Origin: CAYQZD01 sp964421875
GTDB lineage: Bacteria; Electryoneota; Tariuqbacteria; Tariuqbacterales; Tariuqbacteraceae
Length of the DNA stretch: 35,644 nt
Reading direction: 5' to 3'
Assembly: GCA_964421875.1 (NCBI GenBank)
Contig: CAYQZD010000031.1
Span: forward strand, 1 to 35,644
The notes under the pieces were generated by a model that saw only the letters and a list, made by a program, of their open reading frames with translations, was not told the origin of the DNA and made no database searches. Made by a program: the position numbers and the translations under genes. Every line of letters starts with the position of its first letter. The first letter of the stretch is position 1. Shown here one piece after another: positions 33,463-35,644 of the stretch.

Positions 33463-35262
33463 TTATTTTAGCAGCATCAACTTTTGCATATTCCTTTTCC
33501 CCCCGGCCTCCAACACCGCGAAGTATATCCCGGAAGCTAATTTCGCCCCGTCGAATTCTCCGTAATAGGTCCCCGCCGGGAACCACCCTTTAGCTATAAC
33601 CGCCACTTCCCGCCCGGCAATATCATACACCGCCAGCTTGATTTGACTCGAATAGCGTAACTCAAAACCGACCACTGTCTCAGCGTTGAAGGGATTAGGG
33701 GAGGAATCAAAAATCCCGACTACCGACTGCTGATTGCTGATTGCCTCTTCTTCGTCCCAGCCCCAAACCGGCCAATCCTCCTGTTCAAGCGTATAGACGT
33801 TTTCAGTGTAGCTTTTGACAAATTCGAAATCATCGGAATGCAGTATTATATCAGGGTAGCGTCCGACATGGCAGTAATAAGCGTAATATCCCGGCGGCGC
33901 AGAACCGGGAACAACCTGAATCAAGGAACGAGTCTGTGTCATTCCCGATTGAATTGAGCGGTTTCGCGTCAACCTTAAGGGACCGATAGCAGGCCTCCCT
34001 TCATAGACGACCTCGGTCCAGGCGTCGAAATCGATATTACCTCCGGTCATATTTTCCACTTCAACATCGAAGCGGATTAAGCCTCCCCCCGGCGGTATCA
34101 CCAGCGGCGGCGGAAAGTAGGGTGTCAGGGTTACCCGCAGGTCAGTCAACACTTCATCGCAGCCGATGCAGGGACCAGCCGGGTAGCGGGGGTCGCCGTC
34201 AATATCCATTACTATTCCCCCCACCGGTGTGCCCCTGCCAAAAGCGGGCGATTCGGGATTGATGTGAAGATTGACCGAACCCTGCTGAACGCTATGGAAC
34301 ATCGGGTCTGCGCTAAGACTGCCGGAGTCGAGGCCGGTGGCTTGCTGGAAGATATAGAGATTAGCGCAGGTCCCCACGATGGAGCTATAGTAACCAATGC
34401 TCCCGTTAGGCGCAAAAATAATGTTGAAATCGGAAATCAGGGGGTAGGCATAGACATCGCCGGAAATGTAGTAGGCGTATTGCCCCTGACCGTTTCCTTC
34501 GTTATGGAAGATATTGTTTTTTACTATACTGGAATCGCAGCGATTGAGGGAGAATACATAACCATCCGCTGAATCGCTGTCCATATAGACCGAGTTGAAG
34601 TAGAACTCGCAGCCGCTGTTGAGGTAATTCTTCACTCCGTATAGTCCCTGGCTGTGCAGCATATTGTTAAAGACGCGGCTGTCAGCGCTGTAAGTCAGGT
34701 CGATGCCGTAGCGGTTACCTGCAATCTCGTTACCATAGATTTCACACTGGGAAATCCGGTTCAATTTCATTCCCGTTAGGTTTTCACCGGAGTTAGTGTG
34801 GATATAATTTCCCCGAAGAGTGCACTGGGCGCAGACGCTGTTCAAAGAGTGAAGATAGATACCGCTGTAGTCGTAGTTGGAGATTTCCATCCCCTCGATG
34901 GTCACATACGACGCCTGGTAAAGGCGGAAACCGGAGCCGGTGTAGCCGTAGCTGCCGGTGGTGTTTATCACCAGTGGATTCTCGCCCGGTGCGCTTTTTA
35001 TCGTCAGTGAATTGGCGGGGCTCAAGTTCAGCCGCCCCCCTTCGATGAGGACCTGACCGTTGTAGGTTCCCGTGTAAACATTCAGCCGCACCGGCCCGTT
35101 CATCCCCTGCGACTCCAGAGCCGCTATGGCGGAAATGATATCGGTGAAATCATTGCTCCCTCCTCCGATGTCGTAGTTTCCGGACATCGGCTGAGCCGCT
35201 AAATTCGCGGCAATCATAAGCGGCCCAACCAGCATCCAGGTCAGAGTTATTATCCTTTTCAA
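33463..35262 (-). CDS. secreted right-handed beta-helix protein with T9SS sorting domain (paralogue 6, divergent)
   Basis: The 599-residue protein has a signal peptide ending near ANLAA and mature start QPMSGNYDIGGGSNDFTDI. The beta-helix differs strongly from the other copies: VTIEGMEISNYDYSGIYLH, CTLRGNYIHTNSG, CEIYGNEIAGNRYGIDL, SRVFNNMLHSQGLYGV and SIVKNNIFHNEG. It keeps the closing DIDGDPRYPAGPCIGCDE. The shared module (LTPYFPPPLVIPPGGG, FDAWTEVVYEGRPAIGPL, GYYAYYCHVGRYPDI) leads to a heptanucleotide-encoded AISNQQSVVG linker. The sorting domain is SPNPFNAETVVGFELRYSS through KRNMQKLMLLK. Starts in the region are TTG only. TTG at 35262 has GGAT six bases upstream and is preferred to TTG at 35274. 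The preceding gene's stop is 39 bp away, so co-transcription is likely. Confidence 0.86.
   Translation of the reverse strand: MKRIITLTWMLVGPLMIAANLAAQPMSGNYDIGGGSNDFTDIISAIAALESQGMNGPVRLNVYTGTYNGQVLIEGGRLNLSPANSLTIKSAPGENPLVINTTGSYGYTGSGFRLYQASYVTIEGMEISNYDYSGIYLHSLNSVCAQCTLRGNYIHTNSGENLTGMKLNRISQCEIYGNEIAGNRYGIDLTYSADSRVFNNMLHSQGLYGVKNYLNSGCEFYFNSVYMDSDSADGYVFSLNRCDSSIVKNNIFHNEGNGQGQYAYYISGDVYAYPLISDFNIIFAPNGSIGYYSSIVGTCANLYIFQQATGLDSGSLSADPMFHSVQQGSVNLHINPESPAFGRGTPVGGIVMDIDGDPRYPAGPCIGCDEVLTDLRVTLTPYFPPPLVIPPGGGLIRFDVEVENMTGGNIDFDAWTEVVYEGRPAIGPLRLTRNRSIQSGMTQTRSLIQVVPGSAPPGYYAYYCHVGRYPDIILHSDDFEFVKSYTENVYTLEQEDWPVWGWDEEEAISNQQSVVGIFDSSPNPFNAETVVGFELRYSSQIKLAVYDIAGREVAVIAKGWFPAGTYYGEFDGAKLASGIYFAVLEAGGKRNMQKLMLLK
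33717..33744. repeat. coding heptanucleotide array, 4 units
   Basis: Plus-strand units CGACTAC, CGACTGC, TGATTGC and TGATTGC encode AISNQQSVVG in paralogue 6, again directly before the SPNPFN motif. Confidence 0.65.
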
Positions 35263-35301
35263 AAACCGATCCAATAATTTAAAAACAGTAATTAGCTATA
35301 T

Positions 35302-35644
35302 CTATTTTACTAACAGCAACTTCTTAACATCGATGCGCCCGCCGGAGTTAAAGCTTACAAAATAAACGCCTGAAGCTGCAGATGAGGCATTCCATCCGTA
35401 ATAATGTGTCCCGGCGTGTTTGAATCCATCGACCAGAACCGCCAATTCCCGCCCCCTGATATCATAGATTGCGAGTCTTACATCACTGGCAGTTTGCAGC
35501 TTGAAACTGAGCGCTGTTTCAGCGTTGAAGGGATTGGGGTAGGGTTCTGCTAATTCGAATCCGTCAGGGGCGCCGGTAAGAGATTCAGGTCCTTCATTTT
35601 CCCATCCGGAGATAGTCCAATCGTGGTATTGTGAAGGACTATTA
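35302..35644 (-). CDS. T9SS-sorted protein, C-terminal part (5' end beyond window)
   Basis: An open frame enters from the window end and stops with TAG at 35302-35304, giving about 113 C-terminal residues. It starts in the end of the common module (YHDWTISGWENEGPE). The linker is LTGAPDGFELAEPYPNPFNA and the sorting domain is ETALSFKLQTASDVRLAIYD, RGRELAVLVDGFKHAGTH and ASGVYFVSFNSGG, ending KKLLLVK. The linker has no heptanucleotide array, but the strand FKLQTAS is coded by a degenerate AGCTGCA-type stretch like those of its neighbours. The passenger domain lies outside the window. It is the most upstream gene of the minus-strand T9SS array seen here. Confidence 0.85.
   Translation of the reverse strand, partial: NSPSQYHDWTISGWENEGPESLTGAPDGFELAEPYPNPFNAETALSFKLQTASDVRLAIYDIRGRELAVLVDGFKHAGTHYYGWNASSAASGVYFVSFNSGGRIDVKKLLLVK

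Overview
This window looks like a chromosomal scaffold from an uncultured member of the FCB (Fibrobacteres-Chlorobi-Bacteroidetes) group of candidate phyla. The main evidence is ten proteins, one cut by the window end, that close with a type IX secretion (T9SS, type A) sorting domain of the form SPNPFNP.T...LPEAG.V.L.VYD..GR...GVYF...K. The phylum itself cannot be fixed from this sequence. Housekeeping genes include an adenosylcobalamin-dependent class II ribonucleotide reductase and tRNA-Cys. Several sigma70-type promoters are easy to see, with -35 close to TTGACA and -10 usually TATATT. A run of 100 Ns (31422-31521) marks a scaffold join.

Layout. (1) 1-1925: a strongly AT-rich island on the minus strand with its own promoter and two coupled genes, sce7726-type (PD-(D/E)XK-like) and sce7725-type. 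(2) 1925-2849: a gene-poor stretch, then the 5' half of a kelch-propeller secreted protein whose 3' half is missing. (3) 2930-12761, minus strand: an SNF-family sodium symporter, TldE-like, a SUMF1-domain protein, TldD-like, DUF4139, a PD40-propeller lipoprotein and a subtilisin-like protease. The last four overlap or abut and are probably translationally coupled. The SUMF1 gene sits between tldE and tldD and is bounded by inverted copies of a heptanucleotide repeat. (4) 12898-15441: tRNA-Cys with terminator and promoter, then nrdJ. (5) 15735-20222, plus strand: a small DUF1858 redox protein and two T9SS-exported beta-propeller proteins. (6) 20314-21666, minus strand: a PAS/AAA+/Fis regulator. 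(7) 21739-35644, minus strand: a tandem array of eight T9SS-exported proteins. Six are right-handed parallel beta-helices, one is a BNR-like propeller, and the last is truncated by the window end. The array closes with a strong terminator.

Working together. Regions 5 and 7 share one architecture: signal peptide, an interchangeable passenger (beta-helix, kelch or propeller), a conserved module of about 110 residues, then the sorting domain. The beta-helix genes are clearly tandem duplicates.

The most unusual signal is a set of degenerate 7-nt tandem repeats. They lie between genes and also inside five of the T9SS genes, at the joint between module and sorting domain and, in four of those genes, again in the first strand of the sorting domain. 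Because 7 is not a multiple of 3, a change of one repeat unit would shift the frame of the sorting domain, so these arrays are candidate phase switches or linker diversifiers. That role is inference. The AT-rich sce7726/sce7725 cassette is the other candidate for an undescribed system.
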